Source: Vulcanimicrobiota bacterium
GTDB taxonomy: Bacteria; Vulcanimicrobiota; Vulcanimicrobiia; Vulcanimicrobiales; Vulcanimicrobiaceae
Assembly: GCA_014304965.1 (NCBI GenBank)
Contig: JACRTZ010000093.1
Span: 1-17,677, forward strand
Direction of reading: 5' to 3'
Length of the DNA: 17,677 bases
This document shows, piece by piece, positions 1 to 6,924 of this stretch. Positions within the stretch are counted from its first letter, which is position 1. Every line of letters begins with the position of its first letter. The notes below the pieces were generated by a model. It did not search any database. It worked only from the letters and a program-made list of their open reading frames with translations, and was not told the origin of the DNA. The position numbers were made by a program, and so were the translations under genes.

Positions 1-2
1 GT

Positions 3-1034
3 TCACGCGTGAGCAACCTCGGTTGGGCGGTCGGGGCGGCGAGCTGCTTCGAAGACGGCGAGTGCGGCACCGGACTGCAGCGACGCGCGCGCGAGCGCCA
101 GTCCTTCGCCGAGCGACTCCGCGCGATCGGCGACCAGTAAGGCGAGGGCCGCGTTGAGCGCGACGACGTCCGTCCGAGGGGAGCGTTCGCCTTCGAGAAT
201 CGCCAGGAGCGCGGCCGCATTCTGTTGCGGCTCGCCGCCGCGAATGGCGTCGGCCGATGCGGCGATGCCGAACGCTGCGGGATCGATGTCGAAGCGCACC
301 ACGCCGCTCGGCGAAAACCGGTAGACGTGCGCCGGCGCGTCGCCCGAAATTTCGTCGATGCCGCTCGCGGCGTGCACCACTGCGCCCGCGCGGCCGCCGA
401 GCAGCGCCAGCGCCTCGCCGAGCATCGCGACGTACCGGTCGTCGGCGACGCCGACGACTTGATGCGTTGCGCGCGCCGGATTCGAAAGCGGCCCGAGCAG
501 ATTGAACACCGTACGAACGCCGAGTTCCCGCCGAACCGGCGCCACCTCTTTCATGGCTGGATGATACGCCTGCGCGAACAGGAAGGCAAAGCCGTCGCGC
601 TCCAAGCGCAGCCGCGCATCGTCCGGCGAGCCGCCGATCGGGACGCCCGAAGCCTCGAGCACGTCGGCGCTGCCGCAGCGGCTCGACGCCGCGCGGTTGC
701 CGTGCTTGGCGACCGGGACGCCCGCGCCCGCGACCACGAAGCCGACCGCCGTCGAAATATTGATCGTGTGCGCGCCGTCGCCGCCCGTCCCGCAGGTGTC
801 CACGACGAGCGGCAGCGCGTGTTCGACGTGCAGGCTGCGCTCGCGCATGGCCTCCGCCGCGCCGACGATTTCGGGCACCGTCTCACCCTTCACCGCGAGC
901 GCCGCGAGAAACGCGCCCGCTTGCGCGCGCGTCCATTCCGCGTCCATGATCGCGCCGATCGCGAAGGCCATCGTTTCGGCATCCAGATCGTGACGGGCGA
1001 CGAGCGTGCGCAGGAGCGCCGGGAAGTCGCTCAC
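3..1034 (-). CDS. trpD: Anthranilate phosphoribosyltransferase (TrpD)
   Basis: Transfers the phosphoribosyl group of PRPP to anthranilate, the second step of tryptophan synthesis, in the cytosol. The product is 343 aa, the usual length. The PRPP-binding glycine loop CGTGGDG lies at residues 81-87, NIST at 92-95 and KHGNR at 110-114, all family hallmarks. The helical N-terminal domain fills residues 1-75. The start is GTG at 1034, placed so that GTGA overlaps the trpG stop by 4 nt. A longer frame reaches upstream but there it only shadows trpG. The gene ends at base 3, and its own end is again ...GCGTGA, so a further coupled gene (trpC by analogy, inference) may start at base 6 and run out of the window. 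In the KHGNR stretch the usual S-K-S-G-S is S-R-C-G-S, a mild change. Confidence 0.95.
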   Translation of the reverse strand: MSDFPALLRTLVARHDLDAETMAFAIGAIMDAEWTRAQAGAFLAALAVKGETVPEIVGAAEAMRERSLHVEHALPLVVDTCGTGGDGAHTINISTAVGFVVAGAGVPVAKHGNRAASSRCGSADVLEASGVPIGGSPDDARLRLERDGFAFLFAQAYHPAMKEVAPVRRELGVRTVFNLLGPLSNPARATHQVVGVADDRYVAMLGEALALLGGRAGAVVHAASGIDEISGDAPAHVYRFSPSGVVRFDIDPAAFGIAASADAIRGGEPQQNAAALLAILEGERSPRTDVVALNAALALLVADRAESLGEGLALARASLQSGAALAVFEAARRPDRPTEVAHA

Positions 1035-1609
1035 GAGTGGACCATGTCGAGAAAATTGCGGAAGATCCAATGACCCTCGGTCGTCAGCACGGATTCCGGA
1101 TGAAATTGCACGCCGTGGATCTCGAGCGTGCGGTGAGCGATGCCTTGAATGACGCCGTCGTTGCTCGTCCCGGTGGTGCGCAGCGTTTGCGGCAGGCTCG
1201 CCGCAGCCAGGCATAGCGAGTGATAGCGCGTCGCGCGAAACGGTGACGGCATGCGCGAAAACACGCCGCTGCCGTCGTGCACGATCGCCGAGGTCTTCCC
1301 GTGCATGAGCGCGGGCGCGTGAACGACCTCGCCGCCGAAATGTTCGCCGATCGCTTGCAGACCTAGGCACACGCCGAGCAGCGGCTTCTGCCGCTCGCTC
1401 GCCCACGCGATCGTTTGCAGCGCCTTGCCGGCGGCCGCCGGGCGGCCCGGGCCGGGACCGACGCACACGCCGTCGCTCGCGGCGATCAGCTCGGCGGTCA
1501 GGCGCGGATCGTCGTTGCGCACCACGTCCACCTGCGCGCCGAGCGCGCCGAACAGGTGCGCCAGGTTGTGCGTGAACGAATCGTAGTTGTCCACCAGCAC
1601 GATGCGCAT
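1031..1609 (-). CDS. trpG: Anthranilate synthase glutaminase subunit (TrpG/PabA-type)
   Basis: Class I glutamine amidotransferase that hydrolyses glutamine and channels ammonia to TrpE. The product is 192 aa from the ATG at 1609, giving the classic MRIVLVDNYDSFTHN opening. The catalytic triad is visible: Cys81 in LGVCLGLQ, and His170 and Glu172 in QFHPES. The oxyanion stretch GPGPGRP is at 51-57. Most homologues read CLGHQ at the nucleophile elbow, whereas this one has Leu for His. An alternative GTG start at 1618 would add three residues and make a 4-nt GTGA overlap with the trpE stop, the same junction used by trpD, so it is a real possibility. Proteins of this type often serve folate synthesis (PabA) as well. 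Position between trpE and trpD points to tryptophan as the main role. Confidence 0.94.
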   Translation of the reverse strand: MRIVLVDNYDSFTHNLAHLFGALGAQVDVVRNDDPRLTAELIAASDGVCVGPGPGRPAAAGKALQTIAWASERQKPLLGVCLGLQAIGEHFGGEVVHAPALMHGKTSAIVHDGSGVFSRMPSPFRATRYHSLCLAAASLPQTLRTTGTSNDGVIQGIAHRTLEIHGVQFHPESVLTTEGHWIFRNFLDMVHS

Positions 1610-1614
1610 GCCGC

Positions 1615-2997
1615 TCACGTGTCGAGCCCGAGCACGTCGCGCACGATCGCCGTCTTCGCCAGGATCTCGCGGTATTCCGATTCGGGATCGCTGTCGGCCA
1701 CGATGCCCGCCGAAGCCTGCCAGTAGGCGCGGTCTCCGGCCGTTCCGACGCTGCGCAGGATGATGCACGAGTCCATGTTGCCGTCAAAGTCGATGTGCGC
1801 GACGCTGCCGGCATAAAAACCGCGGCGGACGGGTTCCAGTTCGTCGATCAGTTGCATCGCGCGGATCTTGGGCGCGCCCGTCACTGTTCCGGCTGGAAAG
1901 GCCGCGGCGAATAGATCGAGCGCATCCTTGTCCTCGCGCAGCTCGCCCGTCACGTTCGAAACGATGTGCATGACGTGACTGTAGCGCTCGATCTTCATGA
2001 GTTCGTCTACGCGCACGGTGCCCGTCTTACAGACCGCGCCGAGATCGTTGCGGCCGAGGTCGACGAGCATCACGTGCTCGGCGCGCTCTTTCTCGTCGGC
2101 CAACAGTTCTTCGCCCGCCCGGCGGTCCAGCGCCGCGTCGTCGTTGCGCGGGCGCGTCCCCGCGAGCGGCCGCAGGCGCGCATGCCCCGCGTCGAGCCGA
2201 ACCAAAAACTCCGGCGAGGCGCCGAAGACCGCGCGATCGCCGATCTCGATATAAAACATGTACGGCGAGGGGTTCCGCGCGCGAATCTGGCGGTAGAAAT
2301 CGAAAGGCGTTCCGGCGAGTTCGCAACTGTACCGGATGCCGAGCTGCAGTTGGTACACGTCGCCTTCGTAGATCGCATGCTTGGCGCGCGCGACGCGTTC
2401 GAGAAACGCTTCGCGCTCGAGCGAAACGGCGATCGGACCCTTCGCGCGAACGTCATTCGGAACCGAGGGACGAGCCGCGAGCAGCGCCGCCACGTATCCC
2501 TCGAGCCGCGCTTCGATTTCCGGCCGCTCGTCTTCCGACCGGGCGAAACCGATCAGCGCAATCTTGTGCGTGAAGTGATCGAATACGATCCACGTGCCGG
2601 GAATCATCGCGAGCGCGTCGCCGAAGGCGACGTCGGCCGGCGGTTTCGGCCCGATCTTCTCGAGCATGCGGGCCGCATCGTAGGTGAACGCGCAGACCGC
2701 ACCGCCGGCAAAGGGCAGTTTTCCCGGCGCGATGCGATACTTTCCGATCAGCGCGCGAATTTTTTCGAGCATCGCCGGATCGTCGTCGAGCGCCAGCGTC
2801 TCGAGAAAGTCGAGCCCGATGAACGAGAAGCGCGCGATCCGGTCGGTCCCCTCGACGCTCTCCAAGAGACACGAACGCCCCGGCATGGCCAGGGCGAGGT
2901 ACGCAGAGATGGGCGTCAGCGTGTCGGCAATGAACTCCCGCACGACCGCAATAAGCGGTAGCGGTTCGTTCTTGATGGATCGCTGAACGTCTATCAT
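1615..2997 (-). CDS. trpE: Anthranilate synthase component I (TrpE)
   Basis: Converts chorismate and ammonia to anthranilate, the committed step of the tryptophan pathway, with TrpG as partner. The product is 460 aa, somewhat shorter than many TrpE proteins (about 500). The LLES sequence at residues 44-47 matches the tryptophan feedback-inhibition site of TrpE. The chorismate-binding domain fills the C-terminal half, with PLAGTRPR, the LVDLGRND block and PAGTVTGAPK at 368-377. PabB is a relative with the same fold. LLES and the neighbouring trpG and trpD favour TrpE. The ATG at 2997 has no clear Shine-Dalgarno sequence. The gene starts 84 nt after rplQ on the same strand, so it may be read from the ribosomal operon. 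No leader peptide rich in Trp codons is seen in that gap. Confidence 0.94.
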   Translation of the reverse strand: MIDVQRSIKNEPLPLIAVVREFIADTLTPISAYLALAMPGRSCLLESVEGTDRIARFSFIGLDFLETLALDDDPAMLEKIRALIGKYRIAPGKLPFAGGAVCAFTYDAARMLEKIGPKPPADVAFGDALAMIPGTWIVFDHFTHKIALIGFARSEDERPEIEARLEGYVAALLAARPSVPNDVRAKGPIAVSLEREAFLERVARAKHAIYEGDVYQLQLGIRYSCELAGTPFDFYRQIRARNPSPYMFYIEIGDRAVFGASPEFLVRLDAGHARLRPLAGTRPRNDDAALDRRAGEELLADEKERAEHVMLVDLGRNDLGAVCKTGTVRVDELMKIERYSHVMHIVSNVTGELREDKDALDLFAAAFPAGTVTGAPKIRAMQLIDELEPVRRGFYAGSVAHIDFDGNMDSCIILRSVGTAGDRAYWQASAGIVADSDPESEYREILAKTAIVRDVLGLDT

Positions 2998-3045
2998 AAG
3001 ATTGAAATCGCCGTCATCTCACAGCCGATGCTATTTTCGTCCGCG

Positions 3046-3068
3046 GGCGAGGCAACGAAGCCTGCGCC
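3046..3068 (-). terminator. Weak hairpin between rplQ and trpE
   Basis: On the minus strand GGCGCAGGC and GCCTCGCC can form an 8-bp stem with one bulged C around a TTCGTT loop, 13 nt after the rplQ stop. There is no T-run behind it (CGCGGACGAAAATAG follows), so it may only slow transcription and leave trpE partly coupled to the ribosomal genes. A poor promoter-like pair (TTGCCT and TAGCAT, 16 nt apart) also lies here. Neither is certain. Confidence 0.25.
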
Positions 3069-3081
3069 GAAAAGAGCGCGG

Positions 3082-3435
3082 CTACCTTACTAACTCGATG
3101 ATCGACATTTCTGCTGCATCCCCCGGTCTCACCCTCGTCTTGATGATGCGCGTGTAGCCGCCCGTACGATCTTTGAGTGCCGGCGCGATTTGATCCACGA
3201 GCTTCTTCGTAACCGCGGGCTCCGTCAAGTACGACGCGATTTGCCGGCGCGCGTGAAGGTCCCCGCCGCGTGCGGTCGTGATGAGGCGCTCGACGATCTT
3301 CGAGATCTCCTTGGCTTTGGTGCTCGTGGTTTCGATCTTCTCGTGCTTGAAGAACGACGTCGCAAGGTTGCGCAAGAGTGCCTTGCGGTGCCCGTCGGTG
3401 CGCGATAGGCGCTTCTTGGAGATTTGGTGCGGCAT
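3082..3435 (-). CDS. rplQ: Large-subunit ribosomal protein L17
   Basis: Component of the 50S subunit near the peptide exit tunnel. The product is 117 aa, typical for L17. The N-terminal signature HRKALLRNLATSFF and the block KIETTSTKAKE are clear, and the C-terminus carries GGYTRIIKTRVRPGDAAEM. It is the last ribosomal gene of the rpsK-rpsD-rpoA-rplQ unit and starts 12 nt after the rpoA stop, the usual bacterial order. A longer upstream frame on this strand is only an overlap with the rpoA 3' end. Confidence 0.98.
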   Translation of the reverse strand: MPHQISKKRLSRTDGHRKALLRNLATSFFKHEKIETTSTKAKEISKIVERLITTARGGDLHARRQIASYLTEPAVTKKLVDQIAPALKDRTGGYTRIIKTRVRPGDAAEMSIIELVR

Positions 3436-3447
3436 GACGCGCGTCGC

Positions 3448-4377
3448 TTAGCCGGGTTGGCGGAGCGACAGTCCCCTTTCTTCGAGCACTTGCTTGATCT
3501 CGTCGAGCGACTTCTTGCCGAAGTTCCGCATCTTGATGATCTCGTCTTCGGTCATGTCGAGCAGTTCTGAGACCTTCGAGATGCCGGCGCGCTTGAGGCA
3601 GTTGAACGAGCGGACCGACAGGTTGAGCGTCTCGACCGGGATGTCCCACTCGCTGGTGGGCGCCGAAGCCGGCGGCTTCTCTTCTTGCGTGAAGCTCACG
3701 AAGAGGTCGAGTTGCTCTTGCAGCAGCTCGGCCGCGGTCGCAAGCGCGTCGTCCGGCGTGACCGAGCCGTTCGTCTCGATTTCGAGCGTTAGGCGATCGA
3801 AATCCACCGATTGTCCGACGCGCGTGTCGTCGACGATGAAATTCACCTTGCGGATGGGCGAAAAGATCGAGTCCATCGGAATGAGGCCGATCATGTGCTC
3901 GACGTTCCGCTGACGGTCGGCCGTCACGTATCCGCGGCTCTTCTCGACGCCGATTTCCATGGAGAGTTTCGCCGACTTCGCGCTCAGCGTCGCGATGTGG
4001 TAATCGGGCTGAAGAATTTCCACATCGGAGTCGGGCGCGATGTCGCCGGCCGTCACTTCGCGGGAACCGCTGACCGATAGCGACAGCACCTTGGGATCCT
4101 CGGTGTTGAGCTTGATTGGCAGACCCTTGAGGTTGAGCAACAGATTCGTCGTGTCTTCCACGACGCCCGGGATCGTCGAGAACTCGTGCAGCACGCCGTC
4201 GATCTTGACGTAGGTGACGGCGGCGCCCGGAATCGTCGAGAGCAAAATGCGGCGCAGTGCGTTGCCGAGCGTAATGCCGAAGCCGCGATCGAGCGGCTCG
4301 ATCACGAATTTGGCGTAGTTGTCGCGACGCTCGCGGACTTCGATGTTTGCGCCTTGCGGCGCTTCCAGAACGGTCAT
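3448..4377 (-). CDS. rpoA: RNA polymerase alpha subunit
   Basis: The alpha subunit dimerises to nucleate RNA polymerase assembly and contacts promoter UP elements and activators. The product is 309 aa, a little shorter than average. The N-terminal domain shows the dimerisation motif GFGITLGNALRRILLSTIPG near residues 32-51. The C-terminal DNA-binding domain (about 249-309) has LNLSVRSFNCLKRAGI followed by the helix-hairpin-helix segment MRNFGKKSLDEIKQVLEERGL. It is preceded by a 259-nt spacer with strong inverted repeats, whereas rpsD-rpoA gaps are normally short, so its expression may be set separately from rpsD. The ATG at 4377 has a purine stretch (AAGGA) about 15 nt upstream, an imperfect ribosome-binding site. 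Confidence 0.98.
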   Translation of the reverse strand: MTVLEAPQGANIEVRERRDNYAKFVIEPLDRGFGITLGNALRRILLSTIPGAAVTYVKIDGVLHEFSTIPGVVEDTTNLLLNLKGLPIKLNTEDPKVLSLSVSGSREVTAGDIAPDSDVEILQPDYHIATLSAKSAKLSMEIGVEKSRGYVTADRQRNVEHMIGLIPMDSIFSPIRKVNFIVDDTRVGQSVDFDRLTLEIETNGSVTPDDALATAAELLQEQLDLFVSFTQEEKPPASAPTSEWDIPVETLNLSVRSFNCLKRAGISKVSELLDMTEDEIIKMRNFGKKSLDEIKQVLEERGLSLRQPG

Positions 4378-4482
4378 GATGGTCGTTGGTTTCCTTCGTT
4401 GCCGTTTGCCTTATCCGCGGCTCGTGAGAGCGACGATCACCTGTCTAACGGCGGCTAGTTGGATCTTTGCTTCTTGCTCGTA

Positions 4483-4606
4483 GCTTTGGACTGCGGCTCT
4501 CGGACGTCGTAGCGGCACTTCGTGTGCCGCTCGCGACTCGGCTCTTCCTCACTCTCGCCATCCGTGGCACGCTCGTCAGAGACGCCTCGAGACGCTAGTC
4601 CAAAGC
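4483..4606 (-). repeat. Nested inverted repeat in the rpsD-rpoA spacer
   Basis: The 259-nt stretch 4378-4636 has no convincing gene. Its core is bounded by a perfect 10-bp inverted repeat, GCTTTGGACT at 4483-4492 and AGTCCAAAGC at 4597-4606. Inside lies a second hairpin at 4506-4537: AGCGGCAC / GTGCCGCT around a 5-nt loop, extended by GTCGT / GCGAC past one bulged C, about 13 bp in all. The transcribed strand could therefore fold into one closed element of about 124 nt. It has no T-run, so it does not look like an intrinsic terminator. It could be an RNA regulatory or processing site upstream of rpoA, or a copy of a genome-wide palindromic repeat. Confidence 0.7.
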
Positions 4607-4636
4607 CCCTCGCAATCAGAAAACGTTATGTTGGGA

Positions 4637-5296
4637 CTATCTCGAGTAATACTCGACGATTAATTGCTCATCGACCGGCGTATCGATCTGCTCGCGGCTC
4701 GGCAACGCCGACACCTTGAGCGCCATGTCCTGATCGTTCCACTCGAGCCATTCGGGATGTGGACGCGCCTTGACGTACTCGAGGTTCGAGAGGATGATCG
4801 GCGACTGCTTAGAGCGCTCGCCGATCGTTACGACGTCGCCCGCTTTGACGAGATACGACGGAATGTTGACGAGCCGGCCGTTCACACGGAAGTGGCGGTG
4901 CGTGACGAGCTGGCGCGCTTGCGCACGACTCGACGCGAGGTTCATCCGGTAGACGACGTTGTCCAAGCGGCGCTCGAGATATTGCAGGAACGTCTTACCG
5001 GTTTGACCCGGTACGCGCGCCGCTTCGCGGAAGTAATTCTCGAACTGCGTTTCGTGAACGCCGTAATAGCGGCGCATCTTCTGCTTCTCGCGCAGTTGAC
5101 GGCCGTATTCGGAGATCTTCTGACGCGTGGGCTTGCCTTGCGTCTTCTGACCCGGGGCCGTTCCGCGGCGTTCGACCGCGCACTTTTTTGACAGGCAGCG
5201 ATCGCCCTTGAGGAAGAGTTTGATCTTTTCGCCCGTTTTGCTCGACGCCGTTTCGCGACGGCAAAGGCGGCAGACGGGACCGGTATAACGCGACAT
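4637..5296 (-). CDS. rpsD: Small-subunit ribosomal protein S4
   Basis: Primary 16S rRNA-binding protein that starts 30S assembly. In several bacteria it also represses its own operon. The product is 219 aa, slightly longer than the usual 200-210. Four cysteines at 9, 12, 34 and 39 make the zinc-binding form of the N-terminal domain. The central S4 RNA-binding domain is seen at about 109-172 (LERRLDNVVYRMN, HRHFRVNGRLVNIPSYLVKAGD). The C-terminus ends in the common IVEYYSR. The ATG at 5296 follows a strong AGGAAGG ribosome-binding site, 9 nt after the rpsK stop. Confidence 0.98.
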   Translation of the reverse strand: MSRYTGPVCRLCRRETASSKTGEKIKLFLKGDRCLSKKCAVERRGTAPGQKTQGKPTRQKISEYGRQLREKQKMRRYYGVHETQFENYFREAARVPGQTGKTFLQYLERRLDNVVYRMNLASSRAQARQLVTHRHFRVNGRLVNIPSYLVKAGDVVTIGERSKQSPIILSNLEYVKARPHPEWLEWNDQDMALKVSALPSREQIDTPVDEQLIVEYYSR

Positions 5297-5305
5297 AGCC
5301 TTCCT

Positions 5306-5701
5306 CTAAACCCGGCGACGCTTCGGAGGGCGGCAGCCGTTGTGCGGGATCGGGGTGACGTCTTTGATCAGTGTGATTTCTAAGCCCGCGGCTTGCAGCG
5401 AGCGGATCGCCGCTTCGCGACCGGCGCCGGGCCCCTTCACGTAGACCTCGGCCGTTTTCATGCCGTGATCCATCGCCTTGCGCGCGACCGCTTCGGCGGC
5501 CATCTGCGCGGCGAACGGCGTCGATTTCTTGGAACCCTTGAATCCAAGGTTTCCGGCCGACGCCCACGCGATGACACTCCCCTGATTGTCGGAGATCGTC
5601 ACGATCGTATTGTTAAAGGAAGAGTGGATGTGCGCCACGCCCGATACGACGGCTTTGAACTCGCGCTTCTTGCGCGCTTTGGGTTGTTTCTTGGCAGCCA
5701 A
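5306..5701 (-). CDS. rpsK: Small-subunit ribosomal protein S11
   Basis: 30S platform protein that helps form the mRNA exit channel. I place the start at TTG, 5701, because GGAG sits 5 nt upstream and the resulting 131-aa protein opens AAKKQPKARKKREF just like other S11 proteins (about 129 aa). The ATG at 5770 would add 23 residues unlike the family and lacks this support. Core motifs include GVAHIHSSFNNTIVTISD near the N-terminus, then KGSKKSTPFAAQMAAEA and the C-terminal DVTPIPHNGCRPPKRRRV. It is the first gene after the promoter at 5860-5889, whereas in most bacteria it lies directly behind rpsM. The rare TTG start and the long leader may limit translation. Confidence 0.97.
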   Translation of the reverse strand: MAAKKQPKARKKREFKAVVSGVAHIHSSFNNTIVTISDNQGSVIAWASAGNLGFKGSKKSTPFAAQMAAEAVARKAMDHGMKTAEVYVKGPGAGREAAIRSLQAAGLEITLIKDVTPIPHNGCRPPKRRRV

Positions 5702-5853
5702 AGGTGCTCCGATTTTATCTTTCCCCGCGCAACGAGCCCGGGGTGTCGTCGCCTCGACCGGCTCCGCCATACGGCGGCCCAATCTTGCTACGCGGACGAG
5801 CGGCGAGAACGTCCGGGCGCGCCAATGCGCGCGAGGCTGCCAGGGACAGCCGA
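5702..5853 (-). promoter_or_regulatory. Structured leader of the rpsK-rpsD-rpoA-rplQ unit
   Basis: From the expected transcript start (about 5853) to the rpsK start there are about 150 nt without a gene. Three simple hairpins can be drawn on the transcribed strand: GCGCGC / GCGCGC with a 4-nt loop (5817-5832), CCGCC / GGCGG with a 4-nt loop (5764-5777), and CCCCG / CGGGG with an 11-nt loop (5723-5743), just ahead of the ribosome-binding site. Leaders of S4-containing operons are targets of S4 autoregulation in E. coli and Bacillus. Such a role here is inference. Confidence 0.5.
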
Positions 5854-5859
5854 CGACAG

Positions 5860-5889
5860 AGTATAGCCGAAAGGGCGCTCGAGGGTCAA
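5860..5889 (-). promoter_or_regulatory. Sigma-70-type promoter for rpsK-rpsD-rpoA-rplQ
   Basis: On the minus strand TTGACC (5889-5884) is followed by an 18-nt spacer and TATACT (5865-5860), a near-consensus housekeeping promoter. It stands in the 308-nt divergent gap between rpsK and the plus-strand gene at 6010, about 150 nt ahead of the rpsK start. It supplies the transcription that the operon loses because rpsM is followed by a terminator and an insertion. I see no equally good promoter for the plus-strand gene. Confidence 0.8.
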
Positions 5890-6009
5890 ATGCATCCGTC
5901 GCAGGCGGCCTTTCCCGCCCGGCCGGGGCTCGCTTGCGCAATTTTCTGAGACCCTGCTGCGTTGCCGGTACGACTTTTCCCGCAATCTTTCTAATAAGGA
6001 CTGAAACCG

Positions 6010-6717
6010 ATGAACGTATTCAACCGCGCCCTGCTCGGCGGCGCTCTCGCCCTCTCGGGCACGTTCGCCATGCTGGCGTACGGCGTCGCGACGCCCGCCG
6101 CCCCCGGCGCGACCTACGGCTTTACGAGCGCGGCCGCGCTCCCGGCCCTCGCCGACGAAGACGACGGCGACAAGGGCAAGGGCAAAAAGGACAAGGACTG
6201 CGTCAACCCAGCCGGCCATGAAAAAGGCTCGTGCAAAGGCCACGATAACGACGACCGAGCCAATTGCAAGAAGCACGACCGTGACGATTGCAAAGGGGCG
6301 AAGCGCCCGCCAGGCCACTCGGCCCGAACGATCAGCGGGACCGTGCTCGGCGTGAACGGCAATCAGGCCCGCGTTCGCCTCGACAACGGACAGGTGATCA
6401 CGGTCAACGAGAACGGCACCGCGCTCAACGTGGGCCAGCACTATTCGCTCAACGGCTGCTACCAGGGCAGCATTTTCGTGCTCGGCTGCTACGCCAACGG
6501 CTCCAATCCGCCCGGCGGCAATAACCGGCAGATCCGCGGCAACATTCTGTCGGTCAACGGAAACAGCCTGACGCTCGTCGGCTTACCCCCGGTGACGATC
6601 AACATCGGCCAAGCCCTGGCAAGCGGGCGAACGAACGGCGGCCTCGTGTTGGGGCGTTCGATTACCGCGTACGGCTATTACCAGAACGGCACGTTCTTCG
6701 CTACCGCCATCAGGTAG
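6010..6717 (+). CDS. Secreted Cys/His/Asp-rich protein with two beta-repeat units
   Basis: Not a family I can name with certainty. The 235-aa product starts with a hydrophobic export signal, with likely cleavage after about residue 48 (PALA before DEDD) or earlier. A charged, disordered region at 49-103 is rich in Asp, Lys and His, with cysteines at 64, 75, 86 and 94 spaced 11, 11 and 8 apart and histidines between them, which could bind metal or form disulfides. Two related units follow: 106-165 (ISGTVLGVNGNQARVRL..., with Cys150 and Cys160) and 173-235 (IRGNILSVNGNSLTLVG...). They resemble the short OB-like beta units of DUF5666-type proteins, an inference. AAGGA stands 9 nt before the ATG. 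It is divergent from rpsK and ends in its own terminator. Confidence 0.85.
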   Translation: MNVFNRALLGGALALSGTFAMLAYGVATPAAPGATYGFTSAAALPALADEDDGDKGKGKKDKDCVNPAGHEKGSCKGHDNDDRANCKKHDRDDCKGAKRPPGHSARTISGTVLGVNGNQARVRLDNGQVITVNENGTALNVGQHYSLNGCYQGSIFVLGCYANGSNPPGGNNRQIRGNILSVNGNSLTLVGLPPVTINIGQALASGRTNGGLVLGRSITAYGYYQNGTFFATAIR

Positions 6718-6734
6718 GACAGAACCCTCAGGAG

Positions 6735-6764
6735 AGACGCCCCTCAGGGGGCGTCTTTTTTTTT
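6735..6764 (+). terminator. Rho-independent terminator after the secreted-protein gene
   Basis: A perfect 9-bp stem, AGACGCCCC / GGGGCGTCT with a TCAG loop, runs directly into nine T residues (6756-6764). It lies 17 nt after the stop codon at 6717 and separates this gene from the transporter gene that follows. Confidence 0.96.
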
Positions 6765-6924
6765 GTTACCCGGGCGAACCAATCGGCACCGAAGCGAGTT
6801 ATACGGTCGGCTGGGACGCGGCGCGCACTTCGTTTGACCGTTAGGCTGGGAAACCGAGCGCCGCCGTGCCCCTCCACCTCTCTCCCGTGCAACTCCCGCG
6901 CTTCGAAATGCGGTAAGAGATGCC

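Noticed and set aside
225..1073. Long plus-strand open frame opposite trpD
   Set aside because: Arg/Ala-rich shadow of trpD caused by high GC; no recognisable motif, and trpD is certain.
2998..3081. Tryptophan attenuator or T-box before trpE
   Set aside because: The gap is 84 nt, has no run of Trp codons and no T-box-like sequence; only a weak hairpin.
4378..4636. Small gene in the rpsD-rpoA spacer
   Set aside because: The only open frames there lack a plausible ribosome-binding site or family resemblance and fall across the inverted repeats.
5702..5941. Longer N-terminus for S11, or a separate gene upstream of rpsK
   Set aside because: The frame is open but crosses the promoter, has no S11 similarity, and the TTG at 5701 has an ideal ribosome-binding site.
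6765..6924. Promoter with TTGACC at about 6836 for the transporter
   Set aside because: No AT-rich -10 element at suitable distance; not supported well enough to list.
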